From assembly GCA_012512265.1 (NCBI GenBank), contig JAAZEM010000079.1, positions 62,001-126,000 on the forward strand: a stretch of DNA of 64,000 nucleotides, written 5' to 3'. How positions within the stretch are numbered: the stretch's first letter is position 1; the number at the start of each line of letters is the position of its first letter. Positions 34,914-43,524 of this stretch are shown in pieces. The notes beneath the pieces are model-generated. The model was not told the origin of the DNA. It did no database searches and saw only the letters and a program-made list of their open reading frames with translations. The stretch comes from Armatimonadota bacterium. Lineage in GTDB: Bacteria > Armatimonadota > JAAZEB01. The position numbers and the translations under genes were made by a program.

Positions 34914-35654
34914 ATGGCTGAGGAGCAGCGCCTGGAATGGGAGGCGCTTCCCACCGAGGAGTTGGTGGAAGAGCTGGAGTACGTGGGTCTGAGATTGCCC
35001 TTAGGGTTGGTCGAGGAGATCCTCCGCCGCGGCAAGGACGCCTTGGAGCCACTGGGACGCCGCGTGGCCGATGCCAGCCTGTGGGAGAGCGACGGCGATG
35101 AGCGGTGGGCACCGCTGCACGCGCTCCACCTGCTGGGGGCCATCGGCGAGCCCGCAGCGGTCGGCTTCATCCTCGATGCCCTGCGCATCAACCCCGAGCC
35201 AGATGAGATCATCGAGAACACGCCCACAGTACTCGGTCACCTCGGGCCCGAGGTGATTCCCGAGCTCTCGCGCTTCATCCTGGACGAGTCGGTGGATGGG
35301 CTGATGCGCGGCGTTGCCTGCGACGGTCTAGTCTCCATCGCGGTGTTGCACCCGGAACATCGCGACGAGGTGGCCCGCTTCCTCCGCCGCTTCGTGGAAG
35401 AGGCCGCACAGCACGACCGCGAGGCTGTGACGGCAGCGATCCTCAGCCTGGTTGAGTTGCGCGATAAGGAGTCGCGGCCCGCCATCGCGGCAGCGTTCCG
35501 ATCCGGGCATGTGGATACGGACCTGGTCACCCTCGAGGATGTGCATGAGGCGTTCCAGCAGCCGGAGCGTGTCTGTGACGACTGGCACTTCACCGGTGAT
35601 CCGCTGGAGTTCTTCCAGCCGGAGCGGCTTGAGAAGATGCGGAGCAAGGAGTGA
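34914..35654 (+). CDS. HEAT-repeat-like helical protein
   Basis: 246 residues, acidic, built of paired helices: LHALHLLGAIGEPAAVGFIL, ENTPTVLGHLGPEVIPELSR, LMRGVACDGLVSIAV and EAVTAAILSLVELRDKESRP look like degenerate HEAT repeats. The C-terminus DDWHFTGDPLEFFQPE is unlike the repeats. Probably a protein-protein scaffold; no catalytic motif. ATG 34914 has GGGAGGG upstream. Its stop is 24 bp before xerC, so it may lead the xerC-hslV-hslU unit. Confidence 0.72.
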   Translation: MAEEQRLEWEALPTEELVEELEYVGLRLPLGLVEEILRRGKDALEPLGRRVADASLWESDGDERWAPLHALHLLGAIGEPAAVGFILDALRINPEPDEIIENTPTVLGHLGPEVIPELSRFILDESVDGLMRGVACDGLVSIAVLHPEHRDEVARFLRRFVEEAAQHDREAVTAAILSLVELRDKESRPAIAAAFRSGHVDTDLVTLEDVHEAFQQPERVCDDWHFTGDPLEFFQPERLEKMRSKE

Positions 35655-35678
35655 GCCGGGCAACGGGGCACGAGCACA

Positions 35679-36575
35679 ATGGATGACCTGGTCGAGCAGT
35701 TCCTCGGACATCTTGCCTCTCATCGGCGCCTCTCGCCGATGACGGTGAAGTCGTATGCCGAGGACCTGGCGCATTTCCTGCGGTTTCTGGAATCGCCCGA
35801 TGTGGCGTGCGAGGAGTGGGGGGCGGTGGATGTGCAGGTCATCCGGCGCTATCTGGGCGCGCTCCAGGATCAGGAGTATCGCAAGACGACCATCGCGCGC
35901 CGGCTCTCCTGCCTGCGGAGCTTTTTCCGGTACCTGGTCCGGCGCCAGGCGATTACCGCGGACCCGATGGCGGGTCTCATGGCGCCGCGGCTGGAGCGCC
36001 GACTTCCTAAGGTGGCGAACCGGGAGTTGCTGGATGCGCTCCTTGAGGCGCCGGACGAGACAACGCCCGCCGGGCTGCGCGACCGGGCGATTCTGGAGCT
36101 GCTCTATGCCACCGGGGTGCGCGGCAGCGAGCTGGAAGCGATCGACGTGAGCGATGTGGAGTTCGGGCGCCGGGAGATCCGGGTGTTGGGGAAGGGGAGC
36201 AAGGAGCGCGTCGTGATCTTCGGGAAGGCGGCCCAGGAAGCGCTGGCGGAGTATCTCAGCCGCGGCCGGCCCCACCTTTTGAAGGAGAACCGAGACGAGC
36301 CGGCGCTCTTCCTCAACCGTTTCGGCAAGCGGTTGAGCGTGCGCTCGGTGCGCGACATCCTGGAGAAGTACCTGATGCAGGTGGCTGCGGAGCTTCACCT
36401 GAGCCCCCACTCCCTGCGCCACTCCTTCGCGACGCACCTCCTGGATGGAGGCGCAGACCTGCGCGCGGTGCAAGAGCTTCTGGGACACAGCAGCCTGGGG
36501 ACCACTCAGGTGTACACGCACGTGAGCAACCAGCGCTTGCAGGCCGCGTTCCGGCGAGCGCACCCGCGAGCGTAG
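35679..36575 (+). CDS. xerC: Tyrosine recombinase XerC-type
   Basis: Site-specific recombinase that resolves chromosome dimers. The N-terminal SAM-like DNA-binding domain (about 1-90) contains LSPMTVKSYAEDLAHFLRF and TTIARRLSCLRSFFRYL. In the catalytic domain, Arg is in ATGVRGSELEAI, Lys in VLGKGSKERVV, HxxR in HSLRHSFATHLL, His in LGHSSLGTTQVYTH and the Tyr nucleophile follows in VYTHVS. 298 residues, standard. The order xerC-hslV-hslU is shared with Bacillus (codV-clpQ-clpY) and supports a chromosomal housekeeping role rather than an integrase. Confidence 0.93.
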   Translation: MDDLVEQFLGHLASHRRLSPMTVKSYAEDLAHFLRFLESPDVACEEWGAVDVQVIRRYLGALQDQEYRKTTIARRLSCLRSFFRYLVRRQAITADPMAGLMAPRLERRLPKVANRELLDALLEAPDETTPAGLRDRAILELLYATGVRGSELEAIDVSDVEFGRREIRVLGKGSKERVVIFGKAAQEALAEYLSRGRPHLLKENRDEPALFLNRFGKRLSVRSVRDILEKYLMQVAAELHLSPHSLRHSFATHLLDGGADLRAVQELLGHSSLGTTQVYTHVSNQRLQAAFRRAHPRA

Positions 36576-36703
36576 CGCGGCGTCGACACCAAAGGGATCT
36601 TCTGGCACCAGTGCGTTTAACGGCGCCCCCGGCGATGGGAGCACGCGCTATCGGTTTGCCAGGGGGCTTTATGCGGTGCGTGCCACGGGTATAAGGAGAA
36701 CGA

Positions 36704-37237
36704 ATGAAGGTGCACCATACCACGATCGTCTGCGTGCGGCGCGACGGCAAGACCGCAATCGCCGGCGATGGGCAGGTGACGTTCGAGAATACCATTATGA
36801 AGCAGGGGAGCCGGAAGGTGCAGCGCCTGGCCGGCGGGAAGGTGCTGGCTGGGTATGCCGGCGCCGCTGCGGATGCCCTAACGCTGATGGAGCGCCTCGA
36901 GGCCAAGCTGGATCAATATGCGGCGAACCTGGAGCGCGCCGGTTTCGAGCTGGTCAAGGAGTGGCGGACCGACCGCGTGCTGCGCCGGCTGGAGGCGCTC
37001 CTTGTCGTGGCCGATGAGCGCGGCATGTTTGTGATCTCCGGGGGCGGCGATATGATCCGACCGGATGGCGACGTGATCGCCGTCGGCTCTGGAGGCGGAT
37101 ATGCGCTCGCGGCGGCGCGCGCCCTGATGAAGCATACGAGCCTGAGCGCGGAGGAGATTGCCCGCGAGGCGCTCGGGATCGCGGCATCCATCTGCGTCTA
37201 CACGAACGAGAACATCACTGTCGAGCTTCTTGGATAG
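36704..37237 (+). CDS. hslV: ATP-dependent protease proteolytic subunit HslV
   Basis: Threonine peptidase core of the HslUV (ClpYQ) protease, forming a double hexamer. [15 protein letters not shown] carries the TT pair; Thr6 becomes the N-terminal nucleophile after a five-residue propeptide. Later features: [25 protein letters not shown] and [16 protein letters not shown]. 177 residues, normal. ATAAGGAG precedes ATG. hslU starts 69 bp later. Confidence 0.95.
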   Translation: MKVHHTTIVCVRRDGKTAIAGDGQVTFENTIMKQGSRKVQRLAGGKVLAGYAGAAADALTLMERLEAKLDQYAANLERAGFELVKEWRTDRVLRRLEALLVVADERGMFVISGGGDMIRPDGDVIAVGSGGGYALAAARALMKHTSLSAEEIAREALGIAASICVYTNENITVELLG

Positions 37238-37306
37238 CAGGCGCCGTTCGGCGCTTCGCTCGCCCGAAGCCGCGGCGGCTTGCTGGCGCCGCCAAGGGGG
37301 GATAGC

Positions 37307-38728
37307 ATGAGGCAGTTGACCCCACGGGAGATTGTGGAGGAGCTGAACAAATACATTGTGGGCCAGGATAAGGCAAAGCGCGCGGTGGCGATCGCGTTGC
37401 GCAATCGTTACCGGCGGCGCCTGCTTCCGGAGGCGCTTCGCGAAGAGGTGATTCCGAAGAATATCCTGATGATCGGGCCGACCGGCGTGGGCAAGACGGA
37501 GATTGCCCGCCGCCTCGCCCGGCTCGCGAACGCCCCCTTCGTGAAAGTGGAGGCGACCAAGTTCACCGAAGTGGGATATGTGGGCCGCGATGTCGACTCC
37601 ATGGTGCGCGACCTGACCCAAGTGGCGTATCGCATGGTGCAGCAAGAGCGGATTGAGGAGGTGCGTGAGGAGGCCGAGCGCCTGGCTATCGAGCGGATTG
37701 TTGACCTCCTGGAGCCCCTGCCCCGGTCGCGCCAGGAGGGGAGCGCCTCCGATTTCCTCATGGAGGCGGCACGGCAGTTTATGGGGGCGCGCGCAGGGGG
37801 GACCACGCGGCCAGCGCCTGTACAAGAACCCTCCGCGTCTCCCAACCTCGAGGCCCGGCGCGCGGAGCTGCGCCAAAAGATCATTGCCGGCGAGCTGGAT
37901 GGCGATCGGATTGAGCTGGAAGTGGAGGAGACGCACGCCCCCTTCATGCAGGTCTTCTCGCAGCAAGGCCTGGAAGAGATGGGGATGGACCTCCAGGGAA
38001 TGCTGGGGAATATCATGCCCCGGCGCACCAAGAAGCGCAACGTCTCCATTGCCGAGGCGCGCGAGATCCTCCAGAAGGAAGAGGCGGAGAAGCTCATTGA
38101 TAACGATGAGGTGGTGCGCGTGGCGATCGAGCGCACCGAGCAAGACGGCATCATCTTCGTCGATGAGCTGGATAAGATCGCCGGGCGTGAGAAGGGCGCC
38201 GGCCCGGATGTTTCACGCGAGGGCGTTCAGCGCGATATCCTCCCGATCATCGAGGGTGCGACTGTTGTGACCAAGTATGGACCCGTACGCACGGATCACA
38301 TCCTCTTCATCGCGGCGGGCGCGTTCCACATGTCCAAGCCGTCTGATCTGATCCCGGAGCTGCAGGGCCGGCTTCCGATCCGCGTAGAGCTGGAATCGCT
38401 GGGAGAAGAGGAGTTCGTTCGCATCCTGAGCGAGCCGGAGAACGCGCTCACCAAGCAGTACGCGGCGATGCTCGAGACAGAAGGCGTGCATGTCGAGTTC
38501 ACCGAGGAGGGCATCCGCACCATTGCCTCCATCGCCGTTCAGGTGAACTCGCGCACGGAGAACATCGGCGCCCGGCGGTTGCACACGGTGATGGAGCATC
38601 TCTTCGAGGAGCTCTCTTTCCTGGCGCCGGATATCCAGCCGGCTACGGTGCGCATCACGGAGCAGTACGTGCGCGAACGCTTGGAAGGCATCGTCAAGAA
38701 CGAGGATCTGAGCCGGTACATCCTCTAA
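37307..38728 (+). CDS. hslU: ATP-dependent protease ATPase subunit HslU
   Basis: AAA+ unfoldase partner of HslV. Opens with [21 protein letters not shown]; Walker [10 protein letters not shown], then [19 protein letters not shown]. The intermediate domain spans about 110-250. Walker B is [11 protein letters not shown]. Further on come [18 protein letters not shown], and the C-terminal tail EDLSRYIL, which inserts into HslV. ATG 37307 with AAGGGGGGAT upstream is the start; the frame back to 37280 is leader. 473 residues. Confidence 0.96.
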   Translation: MRQLTPREIVEELNKYIVGQDKAKRAVAIALRNRYRRRLLPEALREEVIPKNILMIGPTGVGKTEIARRLARLANAPFVKVEATKFTEVGYVGRDVDSMVRDLTQVAYRMVQQERIEEVREEAERLAIERIVDLLEPLPRSRQEGSASDFLMEAARQFMGARAGGTTRPAPVQEPSASPNLEARRAELRQKIIAGELDGDRIELEVEETHAPFMQVFSQQGLEEMGMDLQGMLGNIMPRRTKKRNVSIAEAREILQKEEAEKLIDNDEVVRVAIERTEQDGIIFVDELDKIAGREKGAGPDVSREGVQRDILPIIEGATVVTKYGPVRTDHILFIAAGAFHMSKPSDLIPELQGRLPIRVELESLGEEEFVRILSEPENALTKQYAAMLETEGVHVEFTEEGIRTIASIAVQVNSRTENIGARRLHTVMEHLFEELSFLAPDIQPATVRITEQYVRERLEGIVKNEDLSRYIL

Positions 38729-38742
38729 GCGCTCGCACGGCG

Positions 38743-38759
38743 AAAGCCCGTGGGGCTTT
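38743..38759 (+). terminator. Short hairpin after hslU
   Basis: AAAGCCC-gtg-GGGCTTT, 14 bp after the stop, followed by a second small GGCC stem; likely 3' end of the xerC-hslV-hslU unit. Confidence 0.5.
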
Positions 38760-38970
38760 GGCCCTGGCGGGGCCATATGGGCTGCTTAGAGAGCTCTGAT
38801 GGGGCGAACCCGACCGCGAAGACCGGGCTCGCGAAACGCGAAAGAACGGATGGACCGCCCTCGGTAGACGACTGGCGTCTTCCTCCCTGGGTCACGAATC
38901 TCGTGAAGCGGGGGAGGGGCCCCGAGCTGGGATTGCTCGGGCGCGCACCGCCCCTCGCCCGCGCCTCCGA

Positions 38971-39885
38971 TCACTCCACCACGTTCTCGATGGAGCCAAT
39001 CCGCTCGATGGTGGTGCGCACGCGGTCTCCCGGCTTGAGGAAGATGCCGCGGCCGCTGCCGACGCCCGCCGGCGTGCCCGTGGCGATCACGTCGCCCGGC
39101 TCCAGGGTGATGAACTGCGAGATGTAGTGGATCAGCTCGGCGACGGGGAAGATCATCTGCCCCGTGTTGCCGTTCTGCATCTCCGCGCCGTTCACTGTGA
39201 GCGTGACCTGCAGCCGCTGGGGATTGGGGATCTCATCGGCGGTGACGATCCAGGGGCCCATTGGCGCGAAGGTGTCGAACCACTTCCCGTTCAGCCAGTC
39301 GAAGAACTTGTCCCACTCCTCGGATTTGGAGCGCTCGCGGATCTTGAGCGCGCGCTCGGAGACATCGTTGATCACGGTGTAGCCCACCACATAGCTCAGA
39401 GCATCCGCTTCGGCAATCGCCTTGCCTCGCCGGCCAATGACGACTGCCAGCTCGGCCTCCCAATCGATCTTATTGCCTACCGGAGGGATGCGGATCGGAT
39501 CGTAGGGTCCGACCACCGTGGTGGTGGGGGGCTTCATGAAGACGCGCGGCGTGACCTTGTCCTTCTCCTCGACGTTCCGCCCGCCCTCCTGGATATGCTC
39601 GGCGTAGTTGCCGGCCAGGCAGAACAGCTTGCGCGGGTAGAGGATCGGCGCGCAAAGCCGCACATCAGCCAATGGGAGAATGGCGCTGGCCGGCGCCTTC
39701 TCGGCGGCCTCGCGAGCGGCCGCGAGCCCCGGTTCACCGGCGTCCAGCAGGGCGAGCATCCCCGCGTCCAGTATCTTCTCGGCGGCGCTGCCTGCAGCGG
39801 CCGCTGCCAGGTCAACAATGCGGTCCTCACCCAGAACGGCGCCCACGCGCCTAGTTCCGTTGCGCTCAAATGTCGCCAGCTTCAC
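38971..39885 (-). CDS. Fumarylacetoacetate hydrolase family protein
   Basis: Metal-dependent C-C hydrolase, isomerase or dehydratase of the FAH superfamily (2-hydroxyhepta-diene-dioate isomerase or sugar-keto-acid type). An N-terminal cap domain is followed by the FAH core: LFCLAGNYAEHIQEGG, KVTPRVFMKPPTTTVVGPYD, IDWEAELAVVIGRRGKAI with the metal-binding Glu residues, YTVINDVSERALKIRERSK, TFAPMGPWIV and GDVIATGTPAGVG. GTG start with AAGGGG upstream; 304 residues. No pathway partners adjacent; a sugar acid or aromatic substrate is possible. Confidence 0.92.
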   Translation of the reverse strand: MKLATFERNGTRRVGAVLGEDRIVDLAAAAAGSAAEKILDAGMLALLDAGEPGLAAAREAAEKAPASAILPLADVRLCAPILYPRKLFCLAGNYAEHIQEGGRNVEEKDKVTPRVFMKPPTTTVVGPYDPIRIPPVGNKIDWEAELAVVIGRRGKAIAEADALSYVVGYTVINDVSERALKIRERSKSEEWDKFFDWLNGKWFDTFAPMGPWIVTADEIPNPQRLQVTLTVNGAEMQNGNTGQMIFPVAELIHYISQFITLEPGDVIATGTPAGVGSGRGIFLKPGDRVRTTIERIGSIENVVE

Positions 39886-39932
39886 AGCAGTACCCCTTCA
39901 TCAGAACGGTGCCAATCCAAATCTTCCCTCCA

Positions 39933-39962
39933 AGCATAGCACATGAGGGGCACCCGAGGCAA
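39933..39962 (-). promoter_or_regulatory. Candidate promoter of the FAH-family gene
   Basis: On the minus strand TTGCCT, 18-bp spacer, TGc-TATGCT (extended -10), about 48 bp before the GTG start. Confidence 0.5.
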
Positions 39963-40085
39963 GCCCATGCCAAGGCGTGACCAGGACAGGCGCCGTGCCC
40001 AGAAGGACGCGCCTGACCAACAGGCGAACAAGTCCCCAGGCCGGCTTTGCACCATGCCGGCACAGCGCGTACGGAGGGAGAGCTG

Positions 40086-41348
40086 ATGGACTGGGTGTGG
40101 GCGGCCGGCGTGGTTGGCGCGACAGGGAGCGAGGGCGAGCACGATGTGACGGGTCTGCTGCTCACGTTGCTGGTCCTCTTCGTAGCCGCGAAGATCGGCG
40201 CGGAGATCTTCGAGCGGCTCCGGCAACCCGCCGTCGTGGGAGAGATCTTGGCGGGCGTGATTGTCGGCCCGCAGGTGTTGCACTGGGTCGAACCCTCGGA
40301 AGTCACCTTCGCGCTGTCGGAGTTGGGCGTCGTCTTCCTTCTCTTCATGGTTGGGCTTGAGACGAAGCCATCGGATCTGCTGGCTGTCGGCCGACAGGCG
40401 TTGCTGGTTGCCGCGGGCGGGGTGGCACTGCCGATGGTGCTCGGCTACTTCTTCGCGTTGCACCACGGCAGCACGCAGGTGACGGCGCTGTTCGTTGGCG
40501 CGGCGCTGGTGGCGACGAGCGTGGGCATTACGGCGCGCGTGCTGGCGCGCTTGGGCTACCTGCACACGCGCACGGCGCGGATCATCCTCGGTGCTGCGGT
40601 CATCGACGACATCCTCGGCCTCCTGGTGCTCGCGGTTGTCAGCGGCTTCGCGCGCACCGGCGCCGCCGATTTTCGGCAGATTGCGCTGACGGGACTCTAC
40701 GCGATTAGCTTTGTTCTTTTCATGCTCTTCTTCGGTTGCCGCGTCATGGCCCGCGCGCTGCCGGCCATTGACCGCCTGCGGATTGGTCAGTCGGTCTACC
40801 TAGGCGCTATCGGCTTCTGCCTGACGCTCTCCGTTGTCGCTGGTTACCTCGGTGTGGCCGCCATCGTCGGGGCGTTCCTTGCGGGAATGGCGCTCTCGGA
40901 GGCGAGCGAGGAGATCGGTCTCCACCGCCATTTCGACAGCCTCTCGGAGTTCTTCATCCCCTTCTTCCTGGCCGGCATCGGGATGCATGTCAAACTCAGC
41001 AGCCTGACCAACCCTAGTGTGCTGGTGATGTGCCTGGTGCTCACGCTTCTCGCGATCCTGGGTAAGGTGATCGGCTGCTCGTTGCCCGTGCTGTCTCTGG
41101 GCGGTCTTCGCGCCATGCAGGTGGGAGTGGGCATGGTGCCGCGCGGCGAGGTGGGCATCATCGTCGCCCAGCTCGGGTTGGGCCTGGGCGCGCTGACGGA
41201 TGATCTTTTCGCGGTGGTACTCTTCGTCGCCGTGGTGACCACGATGGTGGCACCGCCGTTGCTTGCCCTGCTTTACAAGCCGGAGCCTCGTGTGTTGCAC
41301 GTGGATGAGGATGCGACCACGGCCGAGGTGGGAATCGACATCTCTTGA
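40086..41348 (+). CDS. CPA2-family cation/proton antiporter (Kef/NapA type)
   Basis: Inner-membrane Na+/H+ or K+/H+ antiporter with about 12-13 membrane helices. Signature parts: RLRQPAVVGEILAGVIVGP near the N-terminus, LGVVFLLFMVGLET, TARVLARLGYLHTRTARIIL, and AAVIDDILGLLVLAV with the ion-binding Asp pair. The C-terminal half has SLSEFFIPFFLAGIGM and VGVGMVPRGEVGIIVAQLGL with the conserved Arg. There is no TrkA-N regulatory domain, so it is the short NapA-like form. ATG 40086 with GGAGGGAGAG upstream; 420 residues. Confidence 0.93.
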   Translation: MDWVWAAGVVGATGSEGEHDVTGLLLTLLVLFVAAKIGAEIFERLRQPAVVGEILAGVIVGPQVLHWVEPSEVTFALSELGVVFLLFMVGLETKPSDLLAVGRQALLVAAGGVALPMVLGYFFALHHGSTQVTALFVGAALVATSVGITARVLARLGYLHTRTARIILGAAVIDDILGLLVLAVVSGFARTGAADFRQIALTGLYAISFVLFMLFFGCRVMARALPAIDRLRIGQSVYLGAIGFCLTLSVVAGYLGVAAIVGAFLAGMALSEASEEIGLHRHFDSLSEFFIPFFLAGIGMHVKLSSLTNPSVLVMCLVLTLLAILGKVIGCSLPVLSLGGLRAMQVGVGMVPRGEVGIIVAQLGLGLGALTDDLFAVVLFVAVVTTMVAPPLLALLYKPEPRVLHVDEDATTAEVGIDIS

Positions 41349-41609
41349 ATGGATCGGCCGATTGGGAAGGATGCGCGACTGAATAGATACAAGGGTGTGC
41401 CGATTCCTGCGCATTCTTGCCCGTGGTTTGGGCTTACCTGCCCCGCAGATGGGTAGTATACTCAGGCGTCAGTTCTCAGCAGGGAAGGGTCGGGTCGGGC
41501 TTTGCCGGGGGGGAGAGGGGAGACGCGCCTCCCGGCTGGGCCGGCTGCATCAGGAGGTCGACCCGCCCGTCTGCGAGAGGTGCGACCAGGGCACCATCGG
41601 GAGGTAGCT

Positions 41610-41807
41610 ATGGACGAAGACATGGCAGGCCTGACTCGCATGTTGACCGGTAGCCCCCTCGGGAGGTGTGCGCGCTGCGGTAGCCCCAGCCGCCACCGGC
41701 GATACCGGCGGGGAACGCATGGCAAGGACCATGAGGAGCTGTGCGAACGCTGCTATCGCTCCGTGGTCCGGGATGGACAGCCCGCCGAACTGCCGGAAGA
41801 GGAGTGA
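41610..41807 (+). CDS. Small zinc-ribbon-like protein, 65 residues
   Basis: Begins MDEDMAGLTRMLTGSPLG. CARCGSPSRHRRYRRG then CERC form two CxxC pairs about 27 residues apart, the spacing of a zinc ribbon; the middle is very basic. It could bind nucleic acid or act as a protein adaptor. GGGAGGT lies 6 bp before ATG. Not recognised as a named family; no partner evident. Confidence 0.65.
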   Translation: MDEDMAGLTRMLTGSPLGRCARCGSPSRHRRYRRGTHGKDHEELCERCYRSVVRDGQPAELPEEE

Positions 41808-41861
41808 CGCCGGGATGTGGCCTTTCTCTCCACGGCACGGCGGTAAGTGACTGGCGCTGCG

Positions 41862-41956
41862 CGGGCGCCGGCGAAGCGACCGCAGGCTTTGCCGGCGCCC
41901 GTGAGATTCTTACGATGGGTTGGTGTGGAACCACAGGATCGCTTCGCCGGCGCCCG
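41862..41956. repeat. 18-bp perfect inverted repeat in an intergenic gap
   Basis: CGGGCGCCGGCGAAGCGA (41862-41879) is repeated inverted at 41939-41956. A partial third copy (GCCGGCGCCCGT) near 41891 and a small TGTGG/CCACA stem near 41923 lie between them. It sits in the 277-bp gap before the CE15-like gene. Confidence 0.6.
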
Positions 41957-42084
41957 TTTCGAGCCCCTTGACTGCCCGTCCAGGGCCCCGGGAAACCGTC
42001 TGGCAGGAACGCCTGGCTCCATCCAGAAACCGAGAGACAGCTTTGGGAACGAGTTCCTCGCGCGAGTGGAAGAGAGGCCCGCAA

Positions 42085-43188
42085 ATGGAGACGCAGATGG
42101 TGAATGAGCTCCCTGATCTCTTTCGGTTTGAGAATGGCGAGCGCGTGACGAGCGCTGACGACTGGCGGCGCAGGCGGCAGGAGTTGCTCGATCTCGTGGT
42201 CGGAATCGAGTATGGGGGAATGCCCCCGGTGCCCGCCGAGACTCGGGGCGAGCTGTTGCATGCGCATCAGGTGAGGCGGCTCCTCGGGGCACGCCATGCC
42301 CAATACCGGCTCCACACCGGTCCTGGCTGCTCCTTCTCCTTTATCCTGGACCTGATGTACCTGCCCGCGGAGGAGAGGCAGCCGGTCGTTCTCAACGGCG
42401 ATGGCTGCTGGCGCTACGTCACCGACGAGGTGATCCAGGAGGTGATCCAGCGCGGCTATGTGCTGGCCACATTCAACCGGTGCGAGCTCGCGCCGGATAT
42501 TGGCAACAACGACCGGAACTCCGGGCTCTACCTCGTCTATCCCGAGGGCGCCTTCGGTGCGCTCTCCGCGTGGGCCTGGGGCTACCACCGGTGCGTCGAT
42601 TTCCTCTCGACGCTGGAGTTCGTCGATCCGGACCGGATCGCGATTGTGGGCCACTCGCGCGGTGGCAAGACGGTTCTCCTCGCCGGCGCGACGGACGAGC
42701 GGATTGCGCTCACCGCACCGAACAACTCCGGGGCGGGCGGCGCCGGGTGCTTCCGACATCAGGGCCCTAAGAGCGAGACGCTGGCGGACCTGATCCGGTC
42801 GCTCTCCTACTGGTTCGGCCCTCAGCTGCGCGAATATCTGGGGAAAGAACACCTGCTCCCCTTCGACCAGCACAGCCTGAAGGCGCTCGTGGCGCCGCGA
42901 TGCCTGCTGAGCACCGAGGCGTTTGGTGACCTGTGGGCGAACCCGACCGGCACCTACCAGACCTATCGGGCGGCGCGGGAGGCCTACCGCTTCCTTGGCG
43001 CGGAGGATCGGATCGGCATCTGGTACCGCGAGGGCCCGCACCAGCATGGTCTGGAGGATTGGAAGGCGTTCCTCGATTTCGCGGACTGGCACTTGCAGGG
43101 GAAGGCGCCGTCGTACTCATTCAACCCGAATCCCTTCCCGGAGCTGGCACCGGCGCACTCCTGGTCCGCGCCGGAACGGCCATCGTGA
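42085..43188 (+). CDS. CE15-like alpha/beta-hydrolase (glucuronoyl-esterase type)
   Basis: Serine esterase with nucleophile elbow VGHSRGGKTVLLAG (about residue 191). The following APNNSGAGGAGCFRHQG segment resembles the substrate loop of glucuronoyl/acetyl-xylan esterase-like hydrolases. The acid is probably in LLSTEAFGDLWANP and the catalytic His in GPHQHGLEDW. No signal peptide is evident. Likely cleaves uronyl or acetyl esters on hemicellulose-type glycans (inference). ATG 42085 with AGAGAGG upstream; the frame to 41920 overlaps the inverted repeat and is non-coding. 367 residues. Confidence 0.8.
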   Translation: METQMVNELPDLFRFENGERVTSADDWRRRRQELLDLVVGIEYGGMPPVPAETRGELLHAHQVRRLLGARHAQYRLHTGPGCSFSFILDLMYLPAEERQPVVLNGDGCWRYVTDEVIQEVIQRGYVLATFNRCELAPDIGNNDRNSGLYLVYPEGAFGALSAWAWGYHRCVDFLSTLEFVDPDRIAIVGHSRGGKTVLLAGATDERIALTAPNNSGAGGAGCFRHQGPKSETLADLIRSLSYWFGPQLREYLGKEHLLPFDQHSLKALVAPRCLLSTEAFGDLWANPTGTYQTYRAAREAYRFLGAEDRIGIWYREGPHQHGLEDWKAFLDFADWHLQGKAPSYSFNPNPFPELAPAHSWSAPERPS

Positions 43189-43231
43189 GTGCCTGATATC
43201 GCGCGCGATATGCGCAGGGCTGGTGCTCACC

Positions 43232-43477
43232 CGGGCGCGGAGCTCGAAGCTCCGCGCTGCTTCCAGGAAAAAGCCCTTTCGGGGCTTCCCATCCCAGCCT
43301 GCGCCGTTCTAAAACACCCGGGAGTGTAGCCCGACTCAGCCCGGCAGGGCTTCGCTCACAAGCAGCGCGGGGATTGATCCCCGCGCGACGGCTTCCCATC
43401 CCAGCCTGCGCCGTTCTAAAACACCCGGGAGTGTAGTCCGGCCCAGCCCGGCAGGGCTTCGCTCACAAGCAGCGCGG
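43232..43477. repeat. Palindromic and tandem repeat cluster
   Basis: Fills most of the gap 43189-43524. A hairpin at 43235-43257 (10-bp GCGCGGAGCT/AGCTCCGCGC stem) is followed by two near-identical 88-bp units (43283-43370 and 43390-43477, period 107 bp) starting GGCTTCCCATCCCAGCCTG and ending AAGCAGCGCGG, separated by a GGGGATTGATCCCC palindrome. The hairpin and flank recur inverted inside the element at 30844-31156. Confidence 0.75.
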
Positions 43478-43524
43478 AGGTCGATGCCGCCGGTGAGGGA
43501 AGAGCTCACCGCGCCGCAGGACGA

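Noticed and set aside
35679-36575. Phage or element integrase
   Set aside because: Standard XerC length and motifs and the xerC-hslV-hslU order point to a housekeeping recombinase; no phage genes or attachment repeats seen.
43283-43477. CRISPR array
   Set aside because: Only two units of 88 bp at a 107-bp period with a palindromic spacer; CRISPR repeats are 24-48 bp with unrelated spacers, and no cas gene is present.
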